Assembly (NCBI RefSeq): GCF_017874595.1
Contig: NZ_JAGILA010000001.1
Coordinates: 558,001 to 622,000, forward strand
DNA: 64,000 bases
Direction of reading: 5' to 3'
From: Sinorhizobium kostiense
Lineage (GTDB): Bacteria; Pseudomonadota; Alphaproteobacteria; Rhizobiales; Rhizobiaceae
Under the pieces are notes generated by a model that saw only the letters and a list, made by a program, of their open reading frames with translations, was not told the origin of the DNA and did not search any database. Shown here in pieces: positions 44,529-53,162 of this stretch. How positions within the stretch are numbered: the stretch's first letter is position 1; each line of letters begins with the position of its first letter. The translations under genes were made by a program, and so were the position numbers.

Positions 44529-44697
44529 TTTAAGAATCGATCACGTTCAAGCCAATCCCACCCAAAATCCACGTGATCTCGCGACGATTTTACTCCCTGC
44601 GAAGGGGGACCGCCACTCTGCCCGACTTGATCGCCTGCAAATCGTGATGAATAGATCGACCGCGCGAGCGCGAATCCCGCCGCGTGAGCGTAGGAGC

Positions 44698-45738
44698 TCA
44701 CCTTTCCCGCCGCGGCTGTGCGTAATCGGGGATGCGGAAGCGCCGGCGATAGCTGCCGGGCGTGAGGCCGGTCATGCGTTTGAACAGGCGGCGGAAGAAG
44801 GCGGGCTCCTCGTAGCCGACCTGCCAACTGATTTCATCGACCGGGGCTTCCGTTCGCTCGAGCCGGCGCTTGGCTTCCTCGATCCTGAGGCGCTGCACGT
44901 AGGCGATCGGGCTTAAGCCCGTCGCGCCGGTGAATCGGCGCTTGAAGGTGCGTTCGGCAAGCCCGGTGCTGCGGATCATCTCCTCCAAGGGATTGGCGAC
45001 CGAGAAATGCGACGCAACCCAATCCTGCGCCGCACTGATGGCGCGGTCGCCATGATCCTTGCGCCCCTCGAAGACGATGTAAGGCGCCAACCCGTCCTGG
45101 TGCCACTGCAAAGCGAAGAACCGGGCGACGGCCTGCGCAGCGGTTGCGCCGGCATGGCGGGCGATCAGGTAGAGCACCAGGTCATGCCAGGTCATCGAGG
45201 CGCCGGATGTAATCAATTCCTCGCGCGGGCCGGAAACGACGAGTGCGCGCTCGGGCTCCGTCGGCACCTGCGGATAAGACGCCTTGAAAATGCGCGCGTA
45301 GCCGAAGTGCACCGTCGTATCCACTCCGTCGAAGAGTCCGGTTTCCGCAAGCAGAAAGAGGCCGGAGCAGGCCGAGCAGAGAAGCGCACCGCGGCGATGC
45401 ATGGCGGCCAGCCATTGGACGAGTTCCGGATAGCGGTCCTTCCGCCAGCCCTCCGGTCCGACGAGAAGGGACGGCACGATAACGATATCCGTCGTCTCGA
45501 GCGAGGCGATGCTGCGCTGAACGGTGACGGGCACGCGGCTCGCGAGCTCAAGCGGACCCTGCTGAAGGCCGACGATTTCGACCTTGAATGGTGGTTCTTT
45601 GATCCCGGGCGCCGGCAGGATGGTGAAGGCATTCATCACGTCAAAAATGCCGGTCAGCGTGGAGAGCACGGCCTCGGGAATGGCAACGAGGCTCACATGA
45701 AGCGGTTGCGAACCGGTCTGGGCTCCTTGGCGTGGCAT
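44698..45738 (-). CDS. GlxA-family regulator: DJ-1/PfpI-like domain with AraC helix-turn-helix
   Basis: A 346-residue protein. Residues about 12-190 form a class I glutamine-amidotransferase-like (DJ-1/PfpI) domain with GALLCSACSGLFLLAETGLFDG, where the nucleophile-elbow cysteine is kept. Residues about 235-335 are the AraC double helix-turn-helix (NPLEEMIRSTGLAERTFKRRF and APVDEISWQVGYEEPAFFRRLF). This is the GlxA/FtrA architecture, in which the first domain probably senses a ligand and is not an enzyme. It is divergent from the methyltransferase gene 300 bases away. Confidence 0.9.
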   Translation of the reverse strand: MPRQGAQTGSQPLHVSLVAIPEAVLSTLTGIFDVMNAFTILPAPGIKEPPFKVEIVGLQQGPLELASRVPVTVQRSIASLETTDIVIVPSLLVGPEGWRKDRYPELVQWLAAMHRRGALLCSACSGLFLLAETGLFDGVDTTVHFGYARIFKASYPQVPTEPERALVVSGPREELITSGASMTWHDLVLYLIARHAGATAAQAVARFFALQWHQDGLAPYIVFEGRKDHGDRAISAAQDWVASHFSVANPLEEMIRSTGLAERTFKRRFTGATGLSPIAYVQRLRIEEAKRRLERTEAPVDEISWQVGYEEPAFFRRLFKRMTGLTPGSYRRRFRIPDYAQPRRER

Positions 45739-46039
45739 TCAACTTCCCCGGCGACGGTTGGGCGACCCGCGAAGCCTGCCGAATCCGCCTCGACAGATCA
45801 ATGGTGCTTTTCTCGATCGGGCACGTACAGCGCCGTGCGTCCTTCAGGACACACACAAAGGACGCCGTGACCTTTGAATCCACGCATCGCGTTTTCCGAA
45901 AACCGGTTCCGATTTTCGGTGCCGATGCGGTGGTGTGGCGCAATCGGCCCGATATTGGTCCGTTCGGCTCTGCCTTTTGCCGACGGGGGCTGCGATCCTC
46001 CGCAGGGTCGAAGGCACAGTGAACGGCAAGGAGCCGGAT
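45739..46039. repeat. Intergenic region with a mosaic repeat
   Basis: Between two divergent genes. From about 45826 to 45926 it has GTACAGCGCCGTGCGTCC and GGACGCCGTGACCTTTGAATC, then CGCGTTTTCCGAAAACCGG and TTCCGATTTTCGG; the last part also occurs near 28600 and 47120. These are dispersed rhizobial elements. No gene is seen. Confidence 0.6.
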
Positions 46040-47113
46040 ATGGATCAGATAAGCAAAACAGTCGATCAGACGAAACTCGATGCGATCGTCACGCGCGCGA
46101 TAGGAGACCTTTCGGCTGGCTACGGCGGCGTCATGGTGAGCCTCGGCCATCGCCTCGGCCTCTACCGGGGTTTGGCGGGGGCCGGTCCGCTCAGCTCGCG
46201 GGAACTTGCGAGCCGCACCGGCTGCGCCGAACGCTATGTGCGCGAATGGCTCGGCTCACAGGTCGCGGGCGGCTACGTCGCCTATCATGCGATCAGCGAC
46301 ACCTATGAACTGACGCCGGAACAGGCGCTGGTCCTCGCCGATGAGGACAGCCCCTACTTCATCCCCAATGCCTGGGCCGTCCCTGCATCGATGTGGTCGG
46401 ACGAGGACAAAGCGGTGGAAGCGTTCCGCACCGGCAAGGGCATCGCCTGGGGCGACCATGACGGGCGGCTCTTTTGCGGGGTCGCCGCCTTCTACCGCAA
46501 TGCCTACAGGGCGAGCCTCGTTGCCGAATGGCTGCCGGCGCTTGACGGCGTCGTCGAAAAGCTTCAGGCCGGCGCGCTGGTGGCGGATGTCGGCTGCGGT
46601 CACGGCCACTCCACCGTGCTCATGGCGGAGGCATTCCCCGCTTCCGAGTTTCGCGGTTTCGACACGCATCCGCAGTCCGTCGCTGAGGCGCGAACCATAG
46701 CGGCGCGAGCGGGTGTCTCGGGACGGACGCATTTTGCAACTGCCCGGGCGAATGATTACCCCGGTGCGGGTTACGACCTGATCTGCTTCTTCGATTGCCT
46801 GCACGACATGGGAGATCCGGTTGCCGCCGCCATGCATGCGGCGCGGGCGATCGCGCCGGGCGGAACGGTGATGCTGGTCGAGCCCTTTGCCAACGACCAT
46901 GTCGAAGACAATGTCTCTCCGGTCGCCCGGATCTACTATTCGGCCTCGACAACGATCTGCTGCGCGCATGCGATCTCCGATGGCGGCCGTATGGTGCTCG
47001 GCGCCCAGGCGGGCGAAGCGCGGCTCGCGGATGTCTTCCGCAAGGCAGGATTCAGTCATTTCCGGCAGGCATTGGCGACGCCGTTCAACCTGATCCTGGA
47101 GGCACGGCTCTAG
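46040..47113 (+). CDS. Class I SAM-dependent methyltransferase with winged-helix N-terminus
   Basis: A 357-residue protein starting at the ATG at 46040 behind AAGGAG. The N-terminal ~110 residues resemble the dimerising winged helix of O-methyltransferase-like proteins (SSRELASRTGCAERYVREWL). The catalytic domain has motif I VADVGCGHGHSTVLMAEAFP (about 182-201), an acidic residue in FRGFDTHP, and FFDCLHDMGDP (about 254-264). Rossmann-fold SAM binding is clear. The substrate, probably a small molecule, is unknown. It is a single-gene unit, with repeats on both sides. Confidence 0.87.
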   Translation: MDQISKTVDQTKLDAIVTRAIGDLSAGYGGVMVSLGHRLGLYRGLAGAGPLSSRELASRTGCAERYVREWLGSQVAGGYVAYHAISDTYELTPEQALVLADEDSPYFIPNAWAVPASMWSDEDKAVEAFRTGKGIAWGDHDGRLFCGVAAFYRNAYRASLVAEWLPALDGVVEKLQAGALVADVGCGHGHSTVLMAEAFPASEFRGFDTHPQSVAEARTIAARAGVSGRTHFATARANDYPGAGYDLICFFDCLHDMGDPVAAAMHAARAIAPGGTVMLVEPFANDHVEDNVSPVARIYYSASTTICCAHAISDGGRMVLGAQAGEARLADVFRKAGFSHFRQALATPFNLILEARL

Positions 47114-47278
47114 CGCATCGGCCGGAACTCGGAACCGATCTTCGGAAAGCTCGAAGGGCAGGTCAACGAATTACCGCATGGCGCCCTGGAAGGAGCATGT
47201 TGAGCATCAGCGCAGCGGAACGCCCGCTCTCGCTGATGCTTGCACCACGAGCATTCCTGTTCAAGCCGCCCCGTCGCG

Positions 47279-47322
47279 CGCAATGAGCAAAAGTGTGCGG
47301 GTTTTCCGCCCGCGCCCGTTCC
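47279..47322. repeat. Short intergenic repeat, second family
   Basis: GCAAAAGTGTGCGGG followed by TTTTCCGCCCGCGCCCG. It lies in the 280-base gap between the methyltransferase and cytochrome genes; the remainder of that gap also has a GGAACCGATCTTCGG fragment near 47130. Confidence 0.55.
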
Positions 47323-47396
47323 TGATCAATCGATCTGACCTAAAATCATCGTCATCTCGAAGCAGTCTTTTACCGGCGAACCTGATGGGAAGGGTC

Positions 47397-47717
47397 ATGC
47401 AGAGGCGTTTTATATGTTTCGCCGTCGCTCTGGTGCTGGTCCCGGCGTTGGCTGGGCAAGGTGCCGCGGCCGATCGGGCGAACGGTCGGCGGATCGCCGA
47501 GCGCTGGTGCGCCGGCTGCCACGTGGTATCGCCCGGCCAAAGTCGCGGCTCGGATCAGGTTCCGACATTTGCCGAGATCGGCAGCGCCGAACGCCTGGAC
47601 GAGGGGGCATTGAGGGCGTTTCTGGCCGACCCCACGCATTCACGCATGCCGCCGCTGTCTCTAACGCGTTCTGAGATTGCCGACGTGGTTGCCTATATCC
47701 AAGGGCAAAGACCGTGA
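47397..47717 (+). CDS. Small periplasmic c-type cytochrome
   Basis: A 106-residue monohaem cytochrome. Residues 1-26 form a signal peptide (MQRRFICFAVALVLVPALAG). CAGCH near 39-43 binds haem covalently, and the methionine in SRMPPLSLTRSEIADVVAYI (about 84) is the likely sixth ligand. It resembles cytochrome c class I/cytochrome c550-like proteins that shuttle electrons in the periplasm. GGAAGGG precedes the ATG at 47397; an in-frame ATG at 47385 is an alternative. It stands alone, but exported molybdoenzymes elsewhere in the window need such an electron acceptor, a link that is only inferred. Confidence 0.85.
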   Translation: MQRRFICFAVALVLVPALAGQGAAADRANGRRIAERWCAGCHVVSPGQSRGSDQVPTFAEIGSAERLDEGALRAFLADPTHSRMPPLSLTRSEIADVVAYIQGQRP

Positions 47718-47742
47718 GCTCCGGATCCATGTGGTGGCGGCG

Positions 47743-48267
47743 TCAGCAGCTATCGGTTCGGCTCAGGCTCACCTTGACCGGTGCGCCGTTGCGGATCGTC
47801 TGGTAAACCACGCAATAGCGTTCCGTGAGCTTGAGGAGCTGGTCCAGCTTCTCCTGTGGCGCGTCCGTTTCGAGGTCGAAGGCAAGGCGGATTTCAGCGA
47901 AGCCGACCGGTACGTCCTTGGCGACGCCCAGCGTGCCGCGAAAATCGAGGTCGCCTTCGACCGAGACGGTGCCGGAGTTGAGCGGTATTTCGAGCGCGGT
48001 CGCGACAGCCTTGAGCGTGACCCCGGCGCAGGCCACGAGCGCCTCCAGAAGCATGTCGCCCGAGCAGAGCTCGAGACCGCTGCCGCCGGTCGCCGGATGC
48101 AGGCCCGCCACCGCGAGCGCGCGCCCGGTTTCCACCTTGCAGGCGATGCTCTCGTCGTCGAGCGTGCCATTTGCGCGAAGCGTTATGGATGCCGCCTCGG
48201 GATTGGATCTGTAGCGGTCCTTGATCGGCGCCTGTATGGCGCGCAGCTTGGCGGCATCCATCGACAT
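47743..48267 (-). CDS. OsmC/Ohr-family protein
   Basis: A 174-residue protein with the OsmC fold: GGSGLELCSGDMLLEALVACAGVTLKAVA (about 61-89) has the two-helix core and a cysteine at each end (in ELCSGD and VACAGV), as in the peroxidatic pair, and RYCVVYQTIRNGAPVKVSL closes the protein. Members reduce organic hydroperoxides with thiols in the cytoplasm. The gene converges with the cytochrome gene, with 25 bases between the stops. Confidence 0.87.
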   Translation of the reverse strand: MSMDAAKLRAIQAPIKDRYRSNPEAASITLRANGTLDDESIACKVETGRALAVAGLHPATGGSGLELCSGDMLLEALVACAGVTLKAVATALEIPLNSGTVSVEGDLDFRGTLGVAKDVPVGFAEIRLAFDLETDAPQEKLDQLLKLTERYCVVYQTIRNGAPVKVSLSRTDSC

Positions 48268-48621
48268 TCTCCTCCTCTTCGGTGTGCATCCCGCAAACCT
48301 ACCGGAAACCGCGGCGCCGAGAAACGGCCACGCACGACGACAGGCGGTGTGGCGCCATTGGAAGAGAGGTCAGCCGAGCTCGAGAGCTACTGGATGTCTC
48401 CTTAAATCGACCGCGATTTAAGGACAAAGACATGCAGCATTTCAAAGTGCTACAGCGACCTTTGCGCGTGATAAGACGCGCGGCGCAGTAGATGCCGCGC
48501 TTCATCGTGCCGCTGCGTCAGCGCGATTACAGCGCCCGCGTCGGACGCGCAAGGGCGCTGTAACTCTTTCGATCTGCGCATTGGAGGGCGGCGACCCTTC
48601 CAAGCTCGACCGGGTTGCCGC
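48268..48621. repeat. Repeat-filled intergenic region
   Basis: No gene. A RIME-type copy at 48387-48491 matches 7151-7260 almost exactly over its middle. A separate perfect hairpin follows: TTACAGCGCCC (48527-48537) and GGGCGCTGTAA (48553-48563). Confidence 0.75.
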
Positions 48622-49185
48622 TCAATCGACGAATACGGTGAGCGTGCCGTCGGCCTCGACACGCACCGCAACCGCTGCCTCGATCTGCGCATCGGTCAGG
48701 TCGTCAAGGTCGAGGGCCGCCAGGTCCTCGCGCAGTCGAGCAATCTCTGTCTCGCGAGCCTCGAGGGCGTTGTCGAGCGCGGTACGATTGACCCTGAAAT
48801 CATCGATGTCGATCACGGTGACGTCGATATCGTCCGCGACCCCGCTCAAATCAGATTTGCCGGCTCGAATGGTGGAGATCAGCGTGCCGAGATTCCTCTT
48901 GCCCACGCTGCCGGTCCCGTCGTTGTCGTCATCGTCGGACCGCTTGGTTTGCCCGGGCGCGAAAGCCTTGGCGCTTTCGCCGTCGCCCTTTAGTTGACCG
49001 GGTGCAGAATCTCTGGCGCTTTTGCCTTCGTCCTTTGTATGCCCGGGAGCCCTGTCGGCCGCGCTGTTCTCGCTGCCGCCTCCCTTGCCATTGCCGTTTT
49101 CATCGCCGTTACCGCCAAAGGCGGGTGCGGCCACACTCGCGCAGGCGAGAACTGTGGCGGCTAAAGTCGCGGCTATTCTTTTCAT
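48622..49185 (-). CDS. Exported Gly/Asn-rich hypothetical protein
   Basis: A 187-residue protein. Residues 1-24 form a signal peptide (KRIAATLAATVLACASVAAPAFG). A low-complexity part (GGNGDENGNGKGGG, then repeated APGH/QTK-type units around DRAPGHTKDEGKSARDSAPG) leads to a charged helical C-terminal half (EARETEIARLREDLAALDLDDLTDAQIEAA) with the look of a coiled coil. There is no recognised family. Its signal peptide plus Gly/Asn repeat resembles the proteins at 49583 and 52410, on the other side of a two-component system. Confidence 0.75.
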   Translation of the reverse strand: MKRIAATLAATVLACASVAAPAFGGNGDENGNGKGGGSENSAADRAPGHTKDEGKSARDSAPGQLKGDGESAKAFAPGQTKRSDDDDNDGTGSVGKRNLGTLISTIRAGKSDLSGVADDIDVTVIDIDDFRVNRTALDNALEARETEIARLREDLAALDLDDLTDAQIEAAVAVRVEADGTLTVFVD

Positions 49186-49582
49186 GTTCGCATCCTTTCA
49201 TGTCTTCGTGGATTAGAATGGAGGATCGCGTCCGGCAGTTTCTGCAATTCGGCGTAGCAGCGGTTGTTCCGTTCGCAACAGCCGGTCAGACCATTGCCTT
49301 TTCGTCTGGGGCTTTGGTCTCATAAGAGAAGGTCCGATCGGCCGTTGCGCGAAGGGTGCGCGCACCGATGGTGACCGCTTCAGTCCCTTCTGGTCTGGTT
49401 GCGGAAACTAGGACCTTGGTCCTGGGCGAAAGTCTGATCTCATCGAGAGAAAGGTCTTAAGAGCGCCGGTCGCGGCAGGCTTGGCTTGACGATCTGGCGG
49501 GGCGTGAGCAAGGTTAAGCTCAAGATCTTGCGTGCATTCGCGAGAGTTGGATTTTTGTCGAGATCACGTTGAGCTTGCGCCA
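49186..49582. other. Gene-free divergent region
   Basis: About 400 bases between two divergent genes for Gly-rich exported proteins. I recognise no repeat, terminator or known operator; both promoters should be here. Confidence 0.4.
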
Positions 49583-50044
49583 ATGACGTTCCACAGGAAG
49601 ACGAAAACGACGCGGCGGAAGACCATCGCGGTCCTGTTCGCTGCGTCGATCGGCTTCGTCGCGCTTCCCTACAAAGCGACCATTTCAGGCTCGACGCTTG
49701 AGGTCGAGCCGCAGGCCGCCCTGGCCAAGAATGAGGGCAACGGAAATGGCGGCGGGCGCGGCAATGGCGGCGGCAGCGGCCGGGGAGGCGGCAACGAAGG
49801 CGGCAGCGGCAAAGGCCGCGACAGTTCAAGCGGGAGCCGGGCGGGCGGCAGTTCGGGCGGGGCGAGCGCGCGAGGCGCAAGCGTCGGAAACCGCGGTTCG
49901 GCTTTGAGAGTGCGCCACGCCAAAGGAATAAGCGAAGAGATCAAAGACGGGCGTTACATCATGAAAGATGCCCACGGCCGCACGATCGTCAACCGTCGCG
50001 CGACAAAGGATGATCAGGAACGCCTGTTGTCCTTCATTGACTAG
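49583..50044 (+). CDS. Exported glycine-rich hypothetical protein
   Basis: A 153-residue protein from the ATG at 49583. A basic, then hydrophobic N-terminus (about 10-48, ending ALA-KN) acts as a long signal peptide. Residues about 50-95 are almost only Gly, Asn, Ser, Arg (GNGNGGGRGNGGGSGRGGG). The C-terminal ~45 residues form a compact, charged domain (HAKGISEEIKDGRYIMKDAHG, then RRATKDDQERLLSFID). A secreted or surface-associated protein is likely. It converges with the response-regulator gene 38 bases away. Confidence 0.7.
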   Translation: MTFHRKTKTTRRKTIAVLFAASIGFVALPYKATISGSTLEVEPQAALAKNEGNGNGGGRGNGGGSGRGGGNEGGSGKGRDSSSGSRAGGSSGGASARGASVGNRGSALRVRHAKGISEEIKDGRYIMKDAHGRTIVNRRATKDDQERLLSFID

Positions 50045-50082
50045 CGCCTTTCCGGGTTAAAGCGGGCTCTAGGCCACGCTCC

Positions 50083-50739
50083 TCATCCCGTGCCAAGCGG
50101 GCGGTCAATCGCGTCGCGCAGCACCATCGCGGCCTCCGTCCGGTTGGCGACGTCGAGCTTCGCCATGATCTGCGTCATATGGTGCTTGACGGTCTTTTCG
50201 TGCAGGTTGAGCTGCCTTGCGACCTGCTTGTTGCTCATGCCGGAGGCGACGAGATTGAGGACCTCCTTCTCGCGGATGGTCAGGTCGCTGATCAGGTCGG
50301 ACTTGCGCGCAGGCTCGGATGCGCGGCTGGTCAGGAGCTTGGCCGAGAGCGTCGGTGCCACGTAGCTTTCGCCAGATGCGACGGTCCGGATGATATCCGC
50401 CAGAGCTCTCGACCCGACGCCCTTCAGGACATAGCCCTTGGCGCCACTCTGCAGAGCGGTCGTAACATCGTCACCGGCCTCCGACACCGTGAGCATGACG
50501 ATCTTCTGCGACGGTGCGATCTCCAGGATAAGCGGGACGGCGGCCAATCCCCCACCCGGCATGGAAATATCGAGAAGCATCACGTCGGGGCTGAGGTTTT
50601 CGGCGATCCGCAGCGCGTCCTCGTGTGAACCGCCCTCGGCAACGACTTCGAACCCCTCGATCTCCGATAGGCTCCTCGTAACACCCTCTCTGAACAGAGG
50701 GTGGTCGTCGATCACAGCAACGCGAATTGCAGCCGTCAT
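50083..50739 (-). CDS. NarL/FixJ-family response regulator
   Basis: A 218-residue regulator from the ATG at 50739. The receiver domain has Asp11-Asp12, the phospho-acceptor Asp57 in DVMLLDISMPGG, and Lys105 in GYVLKG. A LuxR-type helix-turn-helix follows (about 153-200; LTIREKEVLNLVASGMSNKQ, then LNLHEKTVKHHM). Its ATG overlaps the stop of the upstream histidine kinase by four bases, so the two are translated together and form a cognate pair. Targets are unknown; the glycine-rich exported proteins on both sides are candidates. Confidence 0.93.
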   Translation of the reverse strand: MTAAIRVAVIDDHPLFREGVTRSLSEIEGFEVVAEGGSHEDALRIAENLSPDVMLLDISMPGGGLAAVPLILEIAPSQKIVMLTVSEAGDDVTTALQSGAKGYVLKGVGSRALADIIRTVASGESYVAPTLSAKLLTSRASEPARKSDLISDLTIREKEVLNLVASGMSNKQVARQLNLHEKTVKHHMTQIMAKLDVANRTEAAMVLRDAIDRPLGTG

Positions 50740-52136
50740 ATCTGCCCAATCTCCCTGATGTCGAGCCACATCCGGACAACGGTGCCCGGCGCGGCTGCGT
50801 TCAGTTCAAATGTTCCCCCGAGACTCTCCACGCGTTCCCTCAGGCCGGCAAGCCCGAGGCTCGTGGAATTTATTTCATTGGGATTGAAGCCAGGCCCCCC
50901 ATCCTTCACCTCTATCCGGATCCTTTCGCCGTCAAAGCTCTGGATGACGCGCTGGTCGATGCCGCCACCGTGGCGATATGCATTGTTGAGCGCTTCCTGC
51001 ACGAAGCGGTATATGCATATTTTCGCAGACGGGGAAAGCCCGCCTGGCGGGTCGGAGAGCGATAGATCTACAGCCGAACCGGTCCGTTGCCTGTGCGCCT
51101 GAACGCAGCGCTCGAGGATCTCGGGCAGACTGGCGGTTTCGATCTGCGGCAGCACCAGGCCGTTGCACAGGGTCCTGATTTCATGCATCGCCTCGTCGAG
51201 ACTCGCCTTGATCGCGGCAAGCTCGCGGTCGCGTTTCTCGTTCGGAGTGGAAGGGCTCATCAACATATCGCTGTCCAGGCGCAGCGAGGCGAAGGCCAGC
51301 AGCTGTGCCGGACCGTCATGGAGATCCGCTCCGATGCGCCGCAGCAGCTTCTCGTTCAGCGCCGTTGCTCGCTGGGAGGCCTGTTGCAGGCGTCCGCGCA
51401 GGATCTCGTTCTGAGACAGGAGTGCGGAGAGCTCGTCGACGCGCTGCTTGAGTGCCGTACGTTGGTTCTCGATGGTTTTGCTTCCCCGCATGACGATTGC
51501 CGAAAGCATGATGAAAAAGGCGAGCGTAAAGCCCGCGACGGCGAGCCACGTGAGGAACCGCGCCCGGCGCAAGCTGAGCTGGAAATCGTGGGCCACTTCG
51601 TGGAACTCGGAAACGGCGACGACCTCGCCGGACCAGGGCTGCAGCACGGGGTTGTAAATTGCGAGGAACGGCTTGTCTGCCGACCGGCCGGTCTCATCCC
51701 GAAAGCCGTCCTGTGACTGCAATTGAGCCACCATTTTGCCGGACAACGCCGTCTGAAGCTCAGGGCTGAGCGTAAAACGCTGTCCGACAATGTTCCCCTC
51801 ATTCGAATAGAGCACGGTTCCGTCGGCGCGCCAGAGGCGGAATTCCAGCAAGCGATTTCCGAGCGCGCCATGGCCCAGGGTCTCGTCGAGCGCCCGCGCA
51901 ACTGTATCGTCGAGAACTTCGGTGGTCTGCATGTCAGGCAGGAGGGGCGCAATGACGCTGTCGACGTAGAGCGCGGTCGTCGCTGCAGAATTTCGCGTGA
52001 CGGCCTCCTCAATGAGGCTGGTGACGAAGGCGCCGACCACGAGCATCGCCGCAGTCGCGACGATGCCGCCGGCCAGCAGGAACTGCTTCGCCAGCGCTTG
52101 CTCATTCCAGCCTGTGATCAGGTCCTTGGTGCGCAC
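50736..52136 (-). CDS. Sensor histidine kinase, NarX/DegS type (HisKA_3)
   Basis: A 466-residue membrane kinase. Helix 1 is at about 18-42, a periplasmic domain of about 145 residues follows, and helix 2 is at about 192-215. A coiled coil (about 220-260) leads to the H-box RIGADLHDGPAQLLAF, whose His carries the phosphate, then the HATPase domain with QEALNNAYRHG (N box), KDGGPGFNP (G1) and GLAGLRERVESLGG. It phosphorylates the response regulator encoded immediately downstream. The periplasmic signal is unknown. It is divergent from the Gly-rich gene at 52410. Confidence 0.92.
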   Translation of the reverse strand: MRTKDLITGWNEQALAKQFLLAGGIVATAAMLVVGAFVTSLIEEAVTRNSAATTALYVDSVIAPLLPDMQTTEVLDDTVARALDETLGHGALGNRLLEFRLWRADGTVLYSNEGNIVGQRFTLSPELQTALSGKMVAQLQSQDGFRDETGRSADKPFLAIYNPVLQPWSGEVVAVSEFHEVAHDFQLSLRRARFLTWLAVAGFTLAFFIMLSAIVMRGSKTIENQRTALKQRVDELSALLSQNEILRGRLQQASQRATALNEKLLRRIGADLHDGPAQLLAFASLRLDSDMLMSPSTPNEKRDRELAAIKASLDEAMHEIRTLCNGLVLPQIETASLPEILERCVQAHRQRTGSAVDLSLSDPPGGLSPSAKICIYRFVQEALNNAYRHGGGIDQRVIQSFDGERIRIEVKDGGPGFNPNEINSTSLGLAGLRERVESLGGTFELNAAAPGTVVRMWLDIREIGQI

Positions 52137-52409
52137 TACAAATACTCGGGATCGCCCGCTCGATTCGCTGGCGGCACTGAGGTTCAGTCGAAGGCGTAAA
52201 CTATCGCCGTCAGTAATGGGGTCAATGGCGTGGCATTTCCTGCGTGGTGGATCGGACTTTTTCTGGACGCGCGATTCGACCTAAGTCCTATCCGTTAACT
52301 CAATGGTCCGAACGCCATGGCGCCTTGGAACTCCGCAAGCTACCGTGGCGCTCAACAAATTTGCCGGTGCCTCCACGGCGAGGCACGTGATTCCTAAGAG
52401 GAGGTCTGC

Positions 52410-53102
52410 ATGCCAGTTTCCAAGAAGATCGGACGTAGCGTCGTCGCGTTGGCCATTGCGCTTGCTCCCGTGGCAAGCGTCACCTTCGGCACTGCGGAGG
52501 TTGCTTTTGCCAAGGGGGGCAATGGCGGCGGCAACGGCGGTGGTAACGGTGGCGGTCATGGCAACGGCGGCGGAAACGGCAATGGAGGGGGCCACGGCAA
52601 GGGCCATTCCCAAAGCGGCAAGCAGGATAAGGCCAGCAAGAGCAATCGAGGCGGCGGCGATCTCCTGAAATCCCTTTTCACCCGCGGCACCAACACCAAA
52701 AAGACGATCAAGTCGGCGAAGGCCCCGAAGACCGGAAGTGTCGCCGCGGTCAAACCTAAGAGCGCTGATGCCGGCACCGCCGGGCTGAGTTCGCTGAACA
52801 GGAATTATCACGCTTACCTCAACTCCAGCGATCCGCGCATGGCGGCGATCTCGGCCTATGCAATCGCCTATGCCGAGTTCGAGGCCGAGTTCGGCCCCGA
52901 CGCCGTACCGACCGATCCGGCGCTCAGCGACGAAGCACTCCGGGAAGCGCTGGAAAGTTTCACCAAGGGAGGCGCCGTGACCGACGAGGCACTTCTCGAA
53001 GCCAAGGACATTCTTGGCGTCGGACCGGCAGTAGGCAAGATCGACCAGATACGCGAGACGCTTCCCGAACCGACCGACACCGAGCTCGAAGTGTCGGAGT
53101 GA
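52410..53102 (+). CDS. Exported Gly/Asn/His-rich hypothetical protein
   Basis: A 230-residue protein behind AGGAGG. The signal peptide spans about 1-34 (KIGRSVVALAIALAPVASV, ending AFA-KG). Residues 35-70 are GGN/GGGH repeats, rich in histidine, so metal binding is possible. After a basic stretch there is a helical domain of about 110 residues (SSLNRNYHAYLNSSDPRMAA, IAYAEFEAEFGPDAVPTDPA) and an acidic tail. I recognise no family. It is divergent from the sensor kinase with a 270-base shared upstream region, a typical arrangement for a kinase target. Confidence 0.78.
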   Translation: MPVSKKIGRSVVALAIALAPVASVTFGTAEVAFAKGGNGGGNGGGNGGGHGNGGGNGNGGGHGKGHSQSGKQDKASKSNRGGGDLLKSLFTRGTNTKKTIKSAKAPKTGSVAAVKPKSADAGTAGLSSLNRNYHAYLNSSDPRMAAISAYAIAYAEFEAEFGPDAVPTDPALSDEALREALESFTKGGAVTDEALLEAKDILGVGPAVGKIDQIRETLPEPTDTELEVSE

Positions 53103-53162
53103 TCCTGAGCACAATTCGCCAACCACGGCAGCCGTCGGTGGTTCTGAACGAAAGAGTGCGAC

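Noticed and set aside
49730-49880. Short Gly-codon repeats as a CRISPR or tandem DNA repeat array
   Set aside because: The repetition follows the GGN codon pattern of a Gly-rich protein, with no constant repeat-spacer structure.
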